DNA from: Bacteroidota bacterium
GTDB taxonomy: Bacteria; Bacteroidota; Bacteroidia; Chitinophagales; Chitinophagaceae
Direction: 5' to 3'
NCBI GenBank assembly: GCA_030706605.1
Contig: JAUZOE010000007.1
Coordinates: 101,305 to 165,304, forward strand
DNA length: 64,000 nucleotides
Below are positions 40,640 through 50,484 of this stretch, piece after piece (the first letter of the stretch is position 1; every line of letters starts with the position of its first letter). The notes under the pieces are model-generated. The model had not been told where the DNA came from. It saw nothing but the letters and a program-made list of their open reading frames with translations, and made no database searches. Both the position numbers and the translations under genes were made by a program.

Positions 40640-41812
40640 TTACGGTAATTCTTTGTGATCGTTTATTAATAATCTTTCGGCTTCAGCCTGCTCAATGTCT
40701 TTTGCCTCATCCCGATCAATAAAAGTAGTGGACGTAGCCGGTCCCGGAATTTTACTTAAATCTATGTCAGGAGTATTTACTTTACTTACTTCATGGATAT
40801 CCATTAATAATAAAGGTTTGCGACCAAACAATACCTTATTTAAAGGATCGGGTGGCTGCACTTTTTCCGCATAATGATTGGCAGAAATCACTGAATGCCT
40901 GTCTATTTTTGTAGGCCCCTCTATAGTCCAGTCAGATGCTTTTTTCTTTTCAAAACGACAAGTATTACATATCCATGCTGTTTTACCGTCAATTTCCTGT
41001 ACTTCGCCCCATGGATCTTTCCTTGCGGTTACCCTGTAAACTTCATCACCACGGTTCCATAAAGTAACTTTACCGCAACACTTGTCACAATCACGATGAG
41101 CATCCATCGGCTTTAAAAACCATACCCTGTTTTTAAACCGGTAAGTACGATCTGTTAATGCTCCTACGGGACATACATCAATCATGTTGCCGCTGAAATC
41201 ATTATCAATGGCTTTTGAAACATAGGTGGAAATATCAGAGTGATCGCCCCGGTCTAATATACCATGCACGCGATGATCAGTAAGCTGATCGGCAACATAT
41301 ACACAACGATAGCAAAGGATACACCTTGTCATGTGTAATTGTACATACGGGCCAATATCTTCTCTCACAAAAGTTCTTCTTTTAAATTCATAGCGAGTGC
41401 CTGCCAGTCCATGATCATAACCAAGATCCTGTAAATGACATTCGCCTGCCTGGTCGCAAATGGGACAATCTAAGGGGTGATTGATAAGCAGGTATTCAAC
41501 AATACCATTTCTTGCATCTATTACCCTTTCACTGGTTTTATTTTTCACAATCATACCATCCATCACCACTGTACGGCAGGAAGCCACTAATTTTGGCATC
41601 GGGCGGGGATCTTTGGTAGAACCCGCGGCTACTTCAACTAAACAAGTTCTGCATTTCCCTCCGCTTCCCTCCAGCTTACTATAATAACACATTGCAGGTG
41701 GAGCAACTTCTTTTCCAATCATACGTGCAGCGTTTAAAACCGTAGTTCCTTGCGGAACTTCAATAGTAATACCATCTATAGTAATTTTAAATAATTGTTG
41801 TTCTTCTGCCAT
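40640..41812 (-). CDS. nuoG: NADH-quinone oxidoreductase subunit G, short form
   Basis: 2Fe-2S, HxxxC and 4Fe-4S motifs; CDKCCGKV...CNTC N7-like motif; 390 aa, lacking the long C-terminal molybdopterin-like region. Confidence 0.92.
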   Translation of the reverse strand: MAEEQQLFKITIDGITIEVPQGTTVLNAARMIGKEVAPPAMCYYSKLEGSGGKCRTCLVEVAAGSTKDPRPMPKLVASCRTVVMDGMIVKNKTSERVIDARNGIVEYLLINHPLDCPICDQAGECHLQDLGYDHGLAGTRYEFKRRTFVREDIGPYVQLHMTRCILCYRCVYVADQLTDHRVHGILDRGDHSDISTYVSKAIDNDFSGNMIDVCPVGALTDRTYRFKNRVWFLKPMDAHRDCDKCCGKVTLWNRGDEVYRVTARKDPWGEVQEIDGKTAWICNTCRFEKKKASDWTIEGPTKIDRHSVISANHYAEKVQPPDPLNKVLFGRKPLLLMDIHEVSKVNTPDIDLSKIPGPATSTTFIDRDEAKDIEQAEAERLLINDHKELP

Positions 41813-41843
41813 TTTAAATAAATATTTTCAAATTTTTAGGGTT

Positions 41844-43196
41844 TTATGACACAACCGCTTCTAATGGATCTGCATAATGCGCCAACCCATAATTTCTAAT
41901 TAAACATTCTTCCCGATTATTGATATGCCATTCAAATTCATCTCTGAAATGCCTGATAGCAGCCGCTACAGGCCAGGCCGCTGCATCGCCCAAAGGACAA
42001 ATCGTATTTCCTTCTATCCTCCTTTGAATATCCCACAGAAGGTCTATGTCTTTCATTTCTCCTTTGCCATTTTCTATCTTTTGAAACACCTTTTCCATCC
42101 ATCCTGTTCCTTCGCGGCAAGGTGAACATTGCCCGCAGCTTTCATGATGATAAAACCGGGCTAAAGTTAACGTATGACGAACCACACATTGATCTTCATC
42201 TAAAACAATAAAACCTCCGGATCCCATCATACTCCCGGTAGCAAAACCTCCATCAGAAAGACTTTCATAATTCATCATTCTTGTTTCACCTTTCGCTGTT
42301 TTCAATAAAAGATTAGCAGGTAAAATAGGAACTGATGAACCACCGGGGATACAAGCTTTTAGCCTTTTCCCATTTGGGATGCCACCGCAATATTCATCAC
42401 TATAAATAAACTCTTCAACAGAAATGGTCATGTCAATTTCATAAACTCCCGGCTTATTTATATTGCCACAAGCAGAAATTAATTTAGTACCGGTAGATCT
42501 TCCTACCCCGATTTTTGAATAGGCCTCACCTCCATCATTTATGATCGGCACTACAGCCGCGATCGTTTCAACATTATTCACAACAGTGGGGCAATCCCAA
42601 ACACCTTTAACCGCAGGAAACGGAGGCTTAATTCTCGGCAATCCTCTCTTACCTTCCAGGCTTTCAAGTAAAGCTGTTTCTTCACCACAGATATAAGCGC
42701 CTGCGCCACGGTGAGTATATATTTCACAATCAAAACCACTACCTAATATATTTTTACCGAGAAAGCCATTTTGCTTTGCTTCATCTATTGCTTTGTCAAG
42801 AATGTCACTTACCCAATCATATTCGCCCCTGATGTAGATGTAAGAAGTGGTACTTCCCAGTGCATAGGAAGATACGATCATCCCTTCTATTAATAAATGG
42901 GGAATTAATTCCATGAGGTAACGATCTTTAAAAGTGCCGGGCTCACTTTCATCTGCATTGCAAACCAGGTAGCGGGAAAGACCTTCTGGTTTTGCGAGGA
43001 AACTCCATTTTAAGCCTGTTGGGAATCCTGCGCCACCACGACCTCTCAGGCCGCTTTTTTTTACTTCTTCCACTATATCATCTTGTTGCATTTTCAAAGC
43101 CTTCTCTACACTTTGGTAACCTCCTTCACGACGATATACATCAAAATTCCTGATCCCTTCTACATGAACTTTATCTAATAATAATTTTTTTGTCAT
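41844..43196 (-). CDS. nuoF: NADH-quinone oxidoreductase subunit F
   Basis: GRGGAGFPTGLKW; ESCGQCSPCREGTGW. Confidence 0.96.
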   Translation of the reverse strand: MTKKLLLDKVHVEGIRNFDVYRREGGYQSVEKALKMQQDDIVEEVKKSGLRGRGGAGFPTGLKWSFLAKPEGLSRYLVCNADESEPGTFKDRYLMELIPHLLIEGMIVSSYALGSTTSYIYIRGEYDWVSDILDKAIDEAKQNGFLGKNILGSGFDCEIYTHRGAGAYICGEETALLESLEGKRGLPRIKPPFPAVKGVWDCPTVVNNVETIAAVVPIINDGGEAYSKIGVGRSTGTKLISACGNINKPGVYEIDMTISVEEFIYSDEYCGGIPNGKRLKACIPGGSSVPILPANLLLKTAKGETRMMNYESLSDGGFATGSMMGSGGFIVLDEDQCVVRHTLTLARFYHHESCGQCSPCREGTGWMEKVFQKIENGKGEMKDIDLLWDIQRRIEGNTICPLGDAAAWPVAAAIRHFRDEFEWHINNREECLIRNYGLAHYADPLEAVVS

Positions 43197-43229
43197 ACCC
43201 TGTTTCCCAAAGGGAATTTAATTATTTGA

Positions 43230-43733
43230 TTAATTATTGGCTGCTGCTATTGCTGTACATTCCTCAATAATCTGATCTACTTTTTCTTTGGTTAAATTTT
43301 CTTTATAAATTTTCCCTAATTGCATCATGGGTGCATAACCACAAGCGCCCAGGCATTCCACCGTTTTTAAAGTAAACAAACCGTCTGCGGTAGTTTCACC
43401 TACATTAATGTTCAGTCTCTCTTTAATATAACTAATGATCTGGTCGCTTCCGTTTAACATACATGGCCCTGTCTGGCATACTTCAAAAACATATTTGCCA
43501 ACAGGTTTTAAATTATACATTGAGTAAAAAGAAGCCACTTCATATACTTCGATAGATTGAATCTTTAATAAAGAAGCCACGTAATCCATTGTGCTTACAT
43601 CAAGCCATCCCCCGAATTCCTGCTGAGCAAGATGCAGCACAGGTAACAAGGCACTTTTCTGCTTTCCTTCCGGATAGCGGCTGATTAATTCATTTACCCT
43701 ATCTAATTTTTCTTTTGAGAATTGTACACTCAT
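43230..43733 (-). CDS. nuoE: NADH-quinone oxidoreductase subunit E
   Basis: CQTGPCML...VECLGACGYAPMMQLG. Confidence 0.95.
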   Translation of the reverse strand: MSVQFSKEKLDRVNELISRYPEGKQKSALLPVLHLAQQEFGGWLDVSTMDYVASLLKIQSIEVYEVASFYSMYNLKPVGKYVFEVCQTGPCMLNGSDQIISYIKERLNINVGETTADGLFTLKTVECLGACGYAPMMQLGKIYKENLTKEKVDQIIEECTAIAAANN

Positions 43734-43832
43734 TTGTTTTGATTTTCTTTTTTATCAAGAAAACTTACATTTAATATTTTTCCTTTTTATTATTAAAAAA
43801 TAATCTCCTTGAACACAGCCTTTCCTGATTCA

Positions 43833-45053
43833 TCAGGCATCCAACTCCCCTGCAATTAAATTTAAACTACTCATGGTAATAATTGCATCACTTAGTAACC
43901 CACCTTTGGTTAGTTCGGAATACGCCTGGTAATAAATAAACGAAGGTCTTCTAAAATGAAGCCTATAGGGAGTTCTGCTTCCATCACTTATTAAATAAAA
44001 TCCCAGTTCGCCATTGGCTCCTTCCACACTTGAATAAATTTCTCCTTTGGGCATTTTAGATTCACCCATAACAATTTTAAAATGATAAATAAGCGCTTCC
44101 ATTTTAGTATAAACGTCTTTTTTATCAGGAAGGTAATATTCGGGAACTTCTGCATGAAAAACTTCTGCTTCAGTACCTTTGAATTCCTGCACTTTTTGAT
44201 AGGCTTGTTTTATTAATTCCAGGCTTTGCCACATTTCTCCGTCACGTACTAAAAATCTGTCATAGCAGTCGCCAGTAGTACCCACAGGAATTGTAAATTC
44301 AAAATCATCATAACTGCTGTAAGGAGCATGAATTCTCACATCATAATCCACACCCGCTGCACGCAAATTGGGTCCGGTAAATCCATAATTCAATGCACGT
44401 TCTGCGGAGATAGGCCCTACACCAATAGTACGATCCATAAAAATGCGATTGCGCACAAAAAGCTGATCAAATTCTTTTAAAACCACCGGCCATTCCTTAA
44501 TAAATTTTTCAAGTTTTTCAAAAGCAACGCTGGTAAAATTCCTTTCAAAACCGCCGACACGCCCTATATTAGTCGTCAGGCGGGAACCACATATTTCTTC
44601 ATAAATTTCATAGATGAGTTCGCGGTATTGCATTACATACAGGAAACCTGAATAAGCGCCCGAATCTACACCTACGATAGAATTGCAGATAAGATGATCG
44701 GAAATACGCGCCAATTCCATTATGATAATACGCAGATAATCAACTCTTTTTGGGATCTTCACGCCCAGCAATCTTTCGCACGCAATATGCCATCCCATAT
44801 TATTAATAGGAGAAGAACAATAATTTAAACGGTCTGTGAGCGTGGTAATCTGATATAAAGGTTTGTGTTCAGCAATTTTTTCAAATGCACGGTGAATATA
44901 GCCAACAGTTTGTTCAGCGCTAACTACCGTTTCTCCATCAAGTTCTACAATATTCTGAAATACTCCATGAGTGGCCGGATGGGTGGGGCCAATATTTATT
45001 GTAGAAGTTTGCTTTTCAATGTTTCCTTCCGGTAAAGATATATGTTGACTCAT
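43833..45053 (-). CDS. nuoD: NADH-quinone oxidoreductase subunit D
   Basis: NIGPTHPATHGVF; GAYSGFLYVMQYRELIYEIYE. Confidence 0.96.
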   Translation of the reverse strand: MSQHISLPEGNIEKQTSTINIGPTHPATHGVFQNIVELDGETVVSAEQTVGYIHRAFEKIAEHKPLYQITTLTDRLNYCSSPINNMGWHIACERLLGVKIPKRVDYLRIIIMELARISDHLICNSIVGVDSGAYSGFLYVMQYRELIYEIYEEICGSRLTTNIGRVGGFERNFTSVAFEKLEKFIKEWPVVLKEFDQLFVRNRIFMDRTIGVGPISAERALNYGFTGPNLRAAGVDYDVRIHAPYSSYDDFEFTIPVGTTGDCYDRFLVRDGEMWQSLELIKQAYQKVQEFKGTEAEVFHAEVPEYYLPDKKDVYTKMEALIYHFKIVMGESKMPKGEIYSSVEGANGELGFYLISDGSRTPYRLHFRRPSFIYYQAYSELTKGGLLSDAIITMSSLNLIAGELDA

Positions 45054-45158
45054 TATATTGCTCGTTTCACATTTTTTGTTTCATGGTCATTGGCCCACAT
45101 TTTATTGTTAGTACCTTCTTTTTATTCTTTTGCCAGGATATAATTAATAGTTTTAATA

Positions 45159-45662
45159 TTACCTGCCAAACATTTCATCATCTTTATCAATACGTTTTTG
45201 ATCTTCCAATGGAAACTCTTTTCTCATAGGGAAATATTCCATATCATCTACATTTAAAATACGCTTCAGGTTTGGATGACCAATAAAGTTGACACCAAAA
45301 AAATCATATGTTTCCCGCTCCATCCAGTTAGCTGCCTGGTATAATGCAGAAGCACTGAAAACATCTGGCTTATTTACATCCGTAAAAACTTTATAGCGAA
45401 TGCGAATATTATCCACCAGGTTATGCAAATGGTATACTACAGCTAATTCTGATCCTTTTTTTTCGGGATAATGCACGGCACACAAATCGGTCAGGAACCG
45501 AAATTGCAATGAGGGTTCATCATATAAAAACTGGAGTACTTTAAGATTCAGATTTTTTTCAGAAGAAAAAGTAAGCATCCCGTAAGGTTCTTCCCATTCT
45601 GTGGTTTGTTCACCGAATTTTTCGGTTATTTTTTCCCTGATTATTTCATTAGTTAAAGCCAT
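45159..45662 (-). CDS. nuoC: NADH-quinone oxidoreductase subunit C
   Basis: MERETYDFFGVNFIGHPNLKRIL; FPLEDQ. Confidence 0.95.
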   Translation of the reverse strand: MALTNEIIREKITEKFGEQTTEWEEPYGMLTFSSEKNLNLKVLQFLYDEPSLQFRFLTDLCAVHYPEKKGSELAVVYHLHNLVDNIRIRYKVFTDVNKPDVFSASALYQAANWMERETYDFFGVNFIGHPNLKRILNVDDMEYFPMRKEFPLEDQKRIDKDDEMFGR

Positions 45663-45731
45663 ATTGTAAACCTCAAAGGATTATTTTTAATTAAATATCA
45701 CTATAGTATCATATCCTGAAAAAACAGGGTT

Positions 45732-46316
45732 TTATTGTATTCCATAGCTTTCCAACAATTCAGAATACTCTCCGGAATTTCTTCTTCTCAATCTCTCACT
45801 ACCTACCAAATCCTGCACCTTTAAAAAACCATCTAGTACGGCTTCAGGGCGGGGCGGGCAACCCGGCACATACACATCAACCGGAATGATCTGATCAATT
45901 CCCTGAAGTACAGAATAGGAATCAAAGATACCGCCGCTACTGGCACAGGCGCCCATAGCTAAAACCCATCTGGGTTCCGCCATTTGAAGGTAAACCTGCC
46001 TAACAACAGGTGCCATTTTTTTTGCAATCGTTCCCATTACCATTAGAAGATCGCACTGGCGGGGAGAAAAACTTACTCTTTCTGAGCCAAACCTTGCAAG
46101 GTCATAATGAGATGCCATAAGTGCCATAAATTCTATTCCGCAACAACTGGTAGCAAATGGCAGAGGCCATATTGAATTTTTCCTGGCAAGACCTACTACA
46201 TCGCTAAGCCTGGCCGCAAAAAAGCCTTCCCCTGCAAATCCATCAGGCGCCGAAGCAATTCCCAACGGCGTTTCAAGAGGTTTCTTAGTAATATTATATT
46301 GAACAGGACGAGCCAT
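45732..46316 (-). CDS. nuoB: NADH-quinone oxidoreductase subunit B
   Basis: SIWPLPFATSCCGIEFMA; MGACASSGGIFDSYSVLQGIDQIIPVDVYVPGCPPRPEA. Confidence 0.97.
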   Translation of the reverse strand: MARPVQYNITKKPLETPLGIASAPDGFAGEGFFAARLSDVVGLARKNSIWPLPFATSCCGIEFMALMASHYDLARFGSERVSFSPRQCDLLMVMGTIAKKMAPVVRQVYLQMAEPRWVLAMGACASSGGIFDSYSVLQGIDQIIPVDVYVPGCPPRPEAVLDGFLKVQDLVGSERLRRRNSGEYSELLESYGIQ

Positions 46317-46418
46317 ATTATTTTAAATTTTAAACCAGCCTTTCGACTAATAGATTTTAAATATCGAATGTTTTATCTGAATATCTATTAACTAAAATAT
46401 TCAATCGGTTTTGACATT

Positions 46419-46814
46419 TTAATCTTCCCAATTCAGTCCTCCCTTTTTAATTATATAAATGAATCCTGTAAGAAAAAATCCTACAAACATTAAAATAGCC
46501 AAAAAACCATTCCATCCCAACTCTCTGAAATTAACGGCATAAGGGTAAAAGAAAATTACTTCTACATCAAACAGGACAAATAAAATAGCTACGAGAAAAT
46601 ACTTAACAGCCATTGGTCTTCTGGCATTCCCATGAGATTCGATTCCACTTTCAAAGTTTACCAGTTTTTCGGCAGTTTTTCTTTTAGGACCTAAAGTACT
46701 TGTAGCAAAAATAATTAATGCTAAAAGCCCTATGGCGAAAATAAGCTGAATACCTATTGGCAAATAATTAGATGTGCTGTTTACATAATGAACCTGTAAA
46801 AATGTTTGTATCAA
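46419..46814 (-). CDS. nuoA: NADH-quinone oxidoreductase subunit A
   Basis: FESGIESHGNARRPMAVKYFLVAILFVLFDVEVIFFYPYAV. Confidence 0.96.
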   Translation of the reverse strand: MIQTFLQVHYVNSTSNYLPIGIQLIFAIGLLALIIFATSTLGPKRKTAEKLVNFESGIESHGNARRPMAVKYFLVAILFVLFDVEVIFFYPYAVNFRELGWNGFLAILMFVGFFLTGFIYIIKKGGLNWED

Positions 46815-46933
46815 ATCTGAAAATTATATTTGCAAAAGTACGGTAGCCACATCAATAATCCATAAGAGATAGATGATTTAAAATGAATTTATTAAAAAAA
46901 TTAAAAAAATAATTAGATAAAATGAATAATTAC

Positions 46934-46976
46934 TTCAAATAAAAATGCCCGGTTGCCCCGGGCATTTTTATTTGAA
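46934..46976. terminator. Strong, near-symmetric (bidirectional) intrinsic terminator
   Basis: TTCAAATAAAAATGCCCGG-TTGCC-CCGGGCATTTTTATTTGAA; 19-bp perfect arms between the TPR gene 3' end and nuoA. Confidence 0.93.
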
Positions 46977-47010
46977 AATCATTTATATTTTTTAACAATT
47001 ATTATTTGAG

Positions 47011-48666
47011 TTACTGCTTTTTTGCCGGAGACGCAGCAGGTGCTGTTGGTGTAGCAGGCTCAAGAGCTTCTTTTGTTTTAAGCGCTGTTGCATCTGTAGG
47101 ATCTACCGCCAATATTTTATCATTAAACAAAATAGCAGAATCTTTATCATGCATAATATTATAATGATAAGCAAGCATATACCTGTACGCAGGAATCAGT
47201 TTATCCTTTATCGACGCTTTATCTGCAGTAGTATCAGCTATTTCAATTATTTTTTCGTAATCCCCCTTTGCTAATCCTAATGAATCATTGGTATCTATGC
47301 CTTGTTTGGCATGGGCTCCCAAAAACCATCCATAAAGATCACTTGGATATTTCTGCTGATAAATTTTAAACACTGAGTCAGCAGTTTTATAGTTTTCTGC
47401 GCGCAAATCAGAATAACCTGCATAAAACAAATCCACTTTGCCAAAATTGGAGTCTACCTTTAATACTTTACCATACCATTCGCCGGCCTGTGCAAATTTA
47501 CCTTTATCGTAAAAATCTTTAGCTATATCTTTTACATATCCTATTTTCTTAGAAGGTACTGTATCCAGTGCTACTGCTTTGTCAACATAAACATTGGCTA
47601 ATGAATCCATACCAGGAAATTTCAACAATACTTTCCCGTAAGTGGCATAATCATTAGGCCCGATTTTATCAGGATTAACTTTTGCAAAAAATTCTTCAAA
47701 TGATTTTTTTGCATTTAAAGAATCTCCCTTTTTATCATAAGCATAAGCTTTCAGACCAAATAAATTAGGAAAAGGCCTGGCACCCGCGGTTGCAATACAT
47801 CCGTTAGCTTTTGAAATAGCTTCATCATATAATTTTGATACGTATAATAATGAAGCTTCTGCATAACAGTTTTTAGAATCCTGGTCAGCGACTGCGACAT
47901 ATTTATTTAAATATTCTCTTGCTTTATTAACATCACGTTGGTAGTAATAAGTATAAAGCCAGTAATATACCGGGGCAAAATTGGGGTCTTCTGCGATAGC
48001 ATCGTTATAATATCTCATGTAGATAGCTTCCTGTCCGTAACCTTGTGTTTCATAAATTCTGCCAATCATGAAACTTGCTCGTGCATCTTTAGGATCAAGA
48101 TCCAACGCTCTCTGATAAGCAAGAGTGGCATTAGCTCCATCAATCATTTTTCTGTAGGCATCTCCCATTACATCTTGTATTTCGGCACTCTTCTTATCTC
48201 TTTCGGCTGCCTGTTGCAATTTATCAACTGCATAAACCGGATCACCCGCTTTTGCATCCACATTGGCTATCCCTACTGCAAGCAGTATATCAGCCAAGTC
48301 TCTTTTCCTAGTCATATTAATGGCTGCTTCAAACCGATTCCGTGCATCATCTGTCTTGCCTTCCATTAATTCTATTTCTCCCATACCCACAATTAGGATT
48401 GCAGCATTGGGATGAGCCTGTAAAGTTTGTTGATACAACGTCTTTGCTGCTGCTGTATCCCTATTATCCGAATTTTGAAGATACACCTGTCCGAGCCAAT
48501 AGGCTGCATCTACATTATTAGGATCTTTGGTAAGCATTTGCTGGAAATTTTTTTGTGCACTTTCAAACTTTTCATAGTACAAAAATTTCTTCCCCTCGTC
48601 AATACTTTGCGCAAACAAAATATTCCCCATTAGAATTAAAGAAGATACAATTCCGATTTTTTTCAT
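47011..48666 (-). CDS. Tetratricopeptide repeat protein, secreted/periplasmic
   Basis: Signal peptide; repeated TPR motifs (DPNNVDAAYWLGQVYLQ, DPKDARASFMIGRIYE). Confidence 0.9.
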   Translation of the reverse strand: MKKIGIVSSLILMGNILFAQSIDEGKKFLYYEKFESAQKNFQQMLTKDPNNVDAAYWLGQVYLQNSDNRDTAAAKTLYQQTLQAHPNAAILIVGMGEIELMEGKTDDARNRFEAAINMTRKRDLADILLAVGIANVDAKAGDPVYAVDKLQQAAERDKKSAEIQDVMGDAYRKMIDGANATLAYQRALDLDPKDARASFMIGRIYETQGYGQEAIYMRYYNDAIAEDPNFAPVYYWLYTYYYQRDVNKAREYLNKYVAVADQDSKNCYAEASLLYVSKLYDEAISKANGCIATAGARPFPNLFGLKAYAYDKKGDSLNAKKSFEEFFAKVNPDKIGPNDYATYGKVLLKFPGMDSLANVYVDKAVALDTVPSKKIGYVKDIAKDFYDKGKFAQAGEWYGKVLKVDSNFGKVDLFYAGYSDLRAENYKTADSVFKIYQQKYPSDLYGWFLGAHAKQGIDTNDSLGLAKGDYEKIIEIADTTADKASIKDKLIPAYRYMLAYHYNIMHDKDSAILFNDKILAVDPTDATALKTKEALEPATPTAPAASPAKKQ

Positions 48667-48701
48667 TTTTTTCTTTTTTGACTTTTATATTAATAATTGC
48701 G

Positions 48702-49634
48702 TTATTTTTCTGAATTCAATGTTGCCGTACGAATGTAAAAATTAATTTTTGCTGGACCTAAATAGGCTCGTCTAAATATTAACTGCCCTCTTTCATAAGT
48801 AAGAAAATTAGCGAATCCGCTGCCTAACCCATCATAATTTTCCTTAAGAATATAATATAAACCCCGAACCAAAGGATAACGTTTTGTCATGATATTAGCC
48901 TGGTATGGTTTTACAAAAGTCTTCTCAGGACAATTACATTCAAGTGATGCTATTTTTACTTTTGTCAAAAAACTGAGTTGGGAAGAATCATCCGGATTAC
49001 CAATCCAACTAACCCCTACAAAGCCAAGCACATTCTTATTTTTTTCAACATAATTAATTACATCCTGTGTATTCTTCTCTGCAAAAACCTTTTTGGGATC
49101 AAGAGGTTTCCCTCTTAAAATAGAATCAATAGCGAAACGGGCAGTACTCGTTCCACTGAGCCCATCAAAAACAGCAAGTTGTTTGTCACCTGTTGACCCG
49201 TCTAATATGCCACGGATTTGACTCATCAGAAAAATAGAATCAGGCGCATCATTATTGACAATTACCGCAATAGCATCATTGGCTACTTTAGACCATGATG
49301 GCAAAAAAGAAAATTTTTCATGATAATATTTCTCTTCCTCATTAGTAAGCCCACGTGTAACAATAATCATACGGGTACTATCTTTTAAAAGATCTGCAAA
49401 ACATGCGGCTTCAGATTTATATTCAGCAATAATTTTCGCCTTTGGATTTAACGCTTCAAATACCTGTATCTCCGAATCAATTACCGGCTTAAAGGACTCA
49501 TCAACACTTATATGAATCGTTCCTGATGTTGGTGTATCAAGATCAGTCCTTTTATTTTCCTGGCATCCAGCGAAGAAAAGCCACAGCACCAAAAACAAAA
49601 CGGTTCCGTTAATATGATTCGATCTAATATTCAT
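48702..49634 (-). CDS. PstS-like phosphate-binding lipoprotein
   Basis: Lipobox FFAGCQ; FEALNPKAKIIAEYKSEAACFADLLKDSTRMIIVTRGLTNEE; DGLSGTSTARFAIDSIL. Confidence 0.8.
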   Translation of the reverse strand: MNIRSNHINGTVLFLVLWLFFAGCQENKRTDLDTPTSGTIHISVDESFKPVIDSEIQVFEALNPKAKIIAEYKSEAACFADLLKDSTRMIIVTRGLTNEEEKYYHEKFSFLPSWSKVANDAIAVIVNNDAPDSIFLMSQIRGILDGSTGDKQLAVFDGLSGTSTARFAIDSILRGKPLDPKKVFAEKNTQDVINYVEKNKNVLGFVGVSWIGNPDDSSQLSFLTKVKIASLECNCPEKTFVKPYQANIMTKRYPLVRGLYYILKENYDGLGSGFANFLTYERGQLIFRRAYLGPAKINFYIRTATLNSEK

Positions 49635-49885
49635 GAATTTTTATAATAATTTTTTTTGATGCCTCTGAATATTCTCCAGGAGCCATAAATAATCACCACT
49701 ACTGCAAATATTCTCGCCAGAATACTCATTGTAAAATCCGATTGAAAATGAAATTGCCTGGCAAATAGAATAATAATTCCGACGCCCAAATAAATAAAGC
49801 CCATACCAAAATCAGTAATGCTTCTCATTAAAATATACCTTTTCGTTTTTGCGTCAGGTTCGTTTTCAAATTCTTCCAGGCTCAT
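49631..49885 (-). CDS. Small two-TM membrane protein
   Basis: 84 aa, two TM helices, overlaps the PstS-like gene start. Confidence 0.75.
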   Translation of the reverse strand: MSLEEFENEPDAKTKRYILMRSITDFGMGFIYLGVGIIILFARQFHFQSDFTMSILARIFAVVVIIYGSWRIFRGIKKNYYKNS

Positions 49886-50484
49886 AATTTAATTTTTTCA
49901 ACCATCGGTTGGCAAGATAAAATAAAATAGAGAAATTGCCGCACACAACGTAATTCAATTCAATATTTAATTAAAAAAACTAATTTAAATAAAACATATT
50001 AATAAATTAAAATACCAACTTCATTATTTCTTCAAAAAGAAATTAAATGGTCATTTCTCAACTATCAGTATATACTCATTATCAAAAACTTCTCTATATG
50101 ATTCAGGTAACTGAAAAACTTTTTAAACTAATCATCAATCCTTTCAATCCTTTTAATCCCCGATATTACTAATTAAGATGCCTCCGAAGATTTTTTTGAT
50201 GCAATTAAAATGTTAATATTTTTATATTTACTATTTGAGATATAGGTGCTGCCATGGTTTTCTAAACATTTTCACTTTGAGTTGATAAAGAACAAGCTTT
50301 GATATTTAAAAATATTTTATTTAAGGTTCACAATTGTAATGTAAAGATGCAGGAGTAGTTTCTATTCCATAATTCAACTTTATAATCTCAGGAATAAAAG
50401 TCAAATATTCCCTGAACCAGTTGTTAAAGAATTAAGCAATATTTTTGCTACTTATAAAAACACATTTCGCCGAAGGCAAAAAAT

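Noticed and set aside
49886-50484. ~600-bp AT-rich intergenic region upstream of hisS
   Set aside because: No tRNA, repeat array or convincing hairpin found by eye; left unannotated.
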